A stretch of 64,000 bases of DNA, taken from positions 310,001-374,000 of the forward strand of contig NZ_JADLQL010000007.1 of NCBI RefSeq assembly GCF_015477805.1, in the 5' to 3' direction. Shown piece after piece: positions 58,701-61,700 of this stretch (positions within the stretch are counted from its first letter, which is position 1; every line of letters begins with the position of its first letter). Both the position numbers and the translations under genes were made by a program. Under the pieces are notes generated by a model. The model saw nothing but the letters and a program-made list of their open reading frames with translations, made no database searches and was not told the origin of the DNA. Source of the DNA: Nocardia flavorosea. GTDB taxonomy: Bacteria > Actinomycetota > Actinomycetes > Mycobacteriales > Mycobacteriaceae.

Positions 58701-61700
58701 TGCGGCGATCGTGAACCAGTTGCGGTATGTCGCCAGTGAGTTCGCGCTGGATGCGTCGGATGCGGTTCTGTTGAAGACGGCGGCGACGTTCGATTTGTCG
58801 GTGTGGGAGTTCTGGACGGCTGCGGTGTCGGGTGGCCGGATGGTCATCGCTTCGCCGGAGGGCCATCGTGACCCCGCCTATTTGAACGAGTTGATGACTC
58901 GTGAAGCGGTCACGACGTTGACGGTGGTCCCGTCGATGCTGGACGCCCTGCTGAATTCCGGTGTGGGTGTGTCGGGGTCGTTGCGTCGGGTGTTGGCGAT
59001 CGGTGAGGCGTTGCCGGCGGCGACCGCGCAGCGGGTGCTGGCCGATCACCCGGGTATCGGGTTGTTCAACTTGTATGGTCCGACCGAGGCCGCTGTCTCT
59101 GTCACTACTCATCGGGTGACCGGGGCGGATCGGGTGTCGGTGCCGATCGGTGTTCCGCAGTGGAATTCGCGGGTGTATGTGCTGGATTCGCGTTTGCGGC
59201 CGGTGCCTGATGGTGTGTCGGGTGAGTTGTATCTGGCCGGTGTCCAGTTGGCGCTCGGGTATTTCGGTCGTCCGGATTTGAGTGCTGATCGGTTTGTTGC
59301 GGATCCGTTTGCTGTGGGTGGGCGGATGTATCGCACGGGTGACCTTGTTGCTTGGAGCCGTGGTGGTGAGTTGGAGTATCGGGGTCGTACCGATTTCCAG
59401 GTGAAGGTTCGTGGTTTCCGGATCGAGTTGGGTGAGATCGAAGCCGCTCTGTTGGCGTTGCCCGAGGTTGCTCGGGCTGTGGTGGTGGCGAAGTCGGATC
59501 CGCGGACGGGTGACCGGTTGGTCGCTTATGTGGTTCCCGCCGTCGGCGCGACCGCTGATGTCGGTGTCGGTGGCGAGGCCGGTGCGACTGCCACTGCTGC
59601 TGGCACTGCCGCTGCTGCTGCCGGTGTCGCTGGGGCCGGCGGCGCTGCTGCCGGTGGGACTGCCACTGTCGGTGGTGATACCGGTGTCGATGGTGATGCG
59701 TTTGCTGTGGCCGGGGCGTCGGTAACCGGCGCTGCTGATGTCAGCGTTGCTGCCGGTGCTGCTGTCGCCGGTGGCTCGGGTCGTGGGACCGTTGTGGATA
59801 TTGCGCGGGTTCAGGTGGAGCTGGGTCGGCGTTTGCCGTCGTATATGGTTCCGGCGGCGTTTGTGGAACTCGATGCTTTGCCGTTGACGGTGAACGGGAA
59901 GCTGGATCGTAAGGCTCTGCCGGAGCCGGTTTTCGAGGCGACGGAGTTCCGGGCGGCGTCGACGCCGATCGAAGAGATCGTCGCAGGTGTCTTCGCTGAG
60001 GTTCTGGGTGCCGACCGGGTCGGTGCGGATGACGATTTCTTCGCGCTGGGTGGTAACTCGCTGATCGCGACCCAGGTCGCGGCGCGGTTGAGCAAGGCGT
60101 TGGATGCGACGGTGCCGGTGCGGGCGGTGTTCGAGGCGTCCACTGTTGCCGGTTTGGCGGTCCGGGTGGAGCAGCATGCCGGCTCGGGTGGCCGGGCGGC
60201 GTTGGTGCCGCAGCCGCGGCCGGAACGGCTGCCGTTGTCGTTGGCGCAGCAGCGGATGTGGTTCCTGAACCGGTTCGATCAGCAGTCGGTCGCTTACAAC
60301 ATTCCGCTGGCGATCCGGTTGTCCGGTGTGCTGGATGTGGACGCTTTGCGGGCGGCGGTCGCCGATCTCGTCGGGCGGCACGAGGTGTTGCGGACGGTGT
60401 ATCCGGAGACCGAATCCGGTCCGGTGCAGGTGATCCTGCCGGCGGGCCGGGAGGCACCGGAGCTCGAGGTCCGGATGGTTGCCGCCGCGGACGTCGTCGC
60501 GGCCGTGGCGGAGTTGGCGTCGTCCGGTTTCGATGTGACCACCGAGGTGCCGCTGCGAGTGGCACTGTTCCGGGTGGATGATCGGGCCGATGCCGAGCAG
60601 GTCGCTTCGGCAGATGCCGGCACGAGCGGTGAGTTCGTCCTGGCGATGGTGGTGCACCACATTTCCGGTGACGGATCCTCGGTGGGCCCGCTGACGCGTG
60701 ACCTGATGACCGCGTACACCGCGCGGGCCGCGGGTGCGGCGCCGGCGTGGGCGCCGCTGCCGGTGCAGTACGCCGATTTCGCGCTGTGGCAGCGGAACCT
60801 GCTCGGCGACGAGAACGATCCGCAGTCGCTGGTCGCCGCGCAGCTCGCCTATTGGGAGTCGGCGCTGGCCGGAATCCCGGAGCAGCTGGATCTGCCGGCC
60901 GATCGGCCGCGTCCGGCGGTGCAGTCGTTGGCCGGTGGCCGGGTGGCCGTCGATATCGATGCCGAACTGCACGCGGGACTGCTGCGCGTCGCGCAGGAAC
61001 AGGGCGCGACCTTGTTCATGGTGGTGCATTCGGCGCTGGCCGTATTGCTGGCGCGTTTGTCCGGTAGCGACGACATCACTGTCGGTACACCGGTGGCCGG
61101 CCGTGCCGAACAGGCACTCGATGATCTGATCGGTCAGTTCGTGAACACACTGGTGTTCCGGACCGAGGTCGATCGTGGGGAGGCGTTCACCGATCTGCTG
61201 GCGCGGCAGCGGCGGGTCGATATTCAGGCGTTCGCGAATGCGGATGTGCCGTTCGAGCGGCTCGTCGAGGTGCTGAACCCGGTGCGGTCGCAGGCGCGGC
61301 ATCCGCTGTTCCAGGTGGGCTTCACCTTCCAGAATGTCGCGCAATCGAGCCTGGAACTGCCCGGCCTCACCGTGTCCGGGGTGGAGGTCGATACCGAGAT
61401 CTCCCAGTTCGACCTGAACCTGATCGTCGGCGACAGCTACGACCCCACCGGCGCTCCGCAGGGGGTCGCGGGCCATCTGACCTACGCCACGGATCTGTTC
61501 GACCGGGCCACGGCGGAAGGTTTCGTGCAGCGGTTCGTCCGGTTGCTGGGTGAGATCATCGCCGATCCGTCGCTGCCGGTGGGTGATCTCGACATCCTGG
61601 CTCCCGTCGAACGCACCCGGGTGCTGGCGGACTGGAACGAAACCGAGCACGTGGTTTCGGATCGGTTGCTGCTGGATGGGTTCGAGCGGACGGCGTCGGC

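Larger units (their letters stand above)
56650..60200 (+). other. NRPS module 5 (C5-A5-T5) with two insertions
   Basis: C5 has HHIAGDGSS at residue 4447. The A5 code reads D-L-W-T-L-I-L-V-S-K. A5 to T5 is about 125 residues longer than in the other modules, owing to two Gly/Ala-rich insertions (listed separately). T5 serine is 5453. Confidence 0.82.

Noticed and set aside
58381..59790. Gly/Ala-rich tracts considered as frameshifts or a mobile element
   Set aside because: The frame stays open through both tracts, core motifs resume intact and there are no terminal inverted repeats or target duplications.
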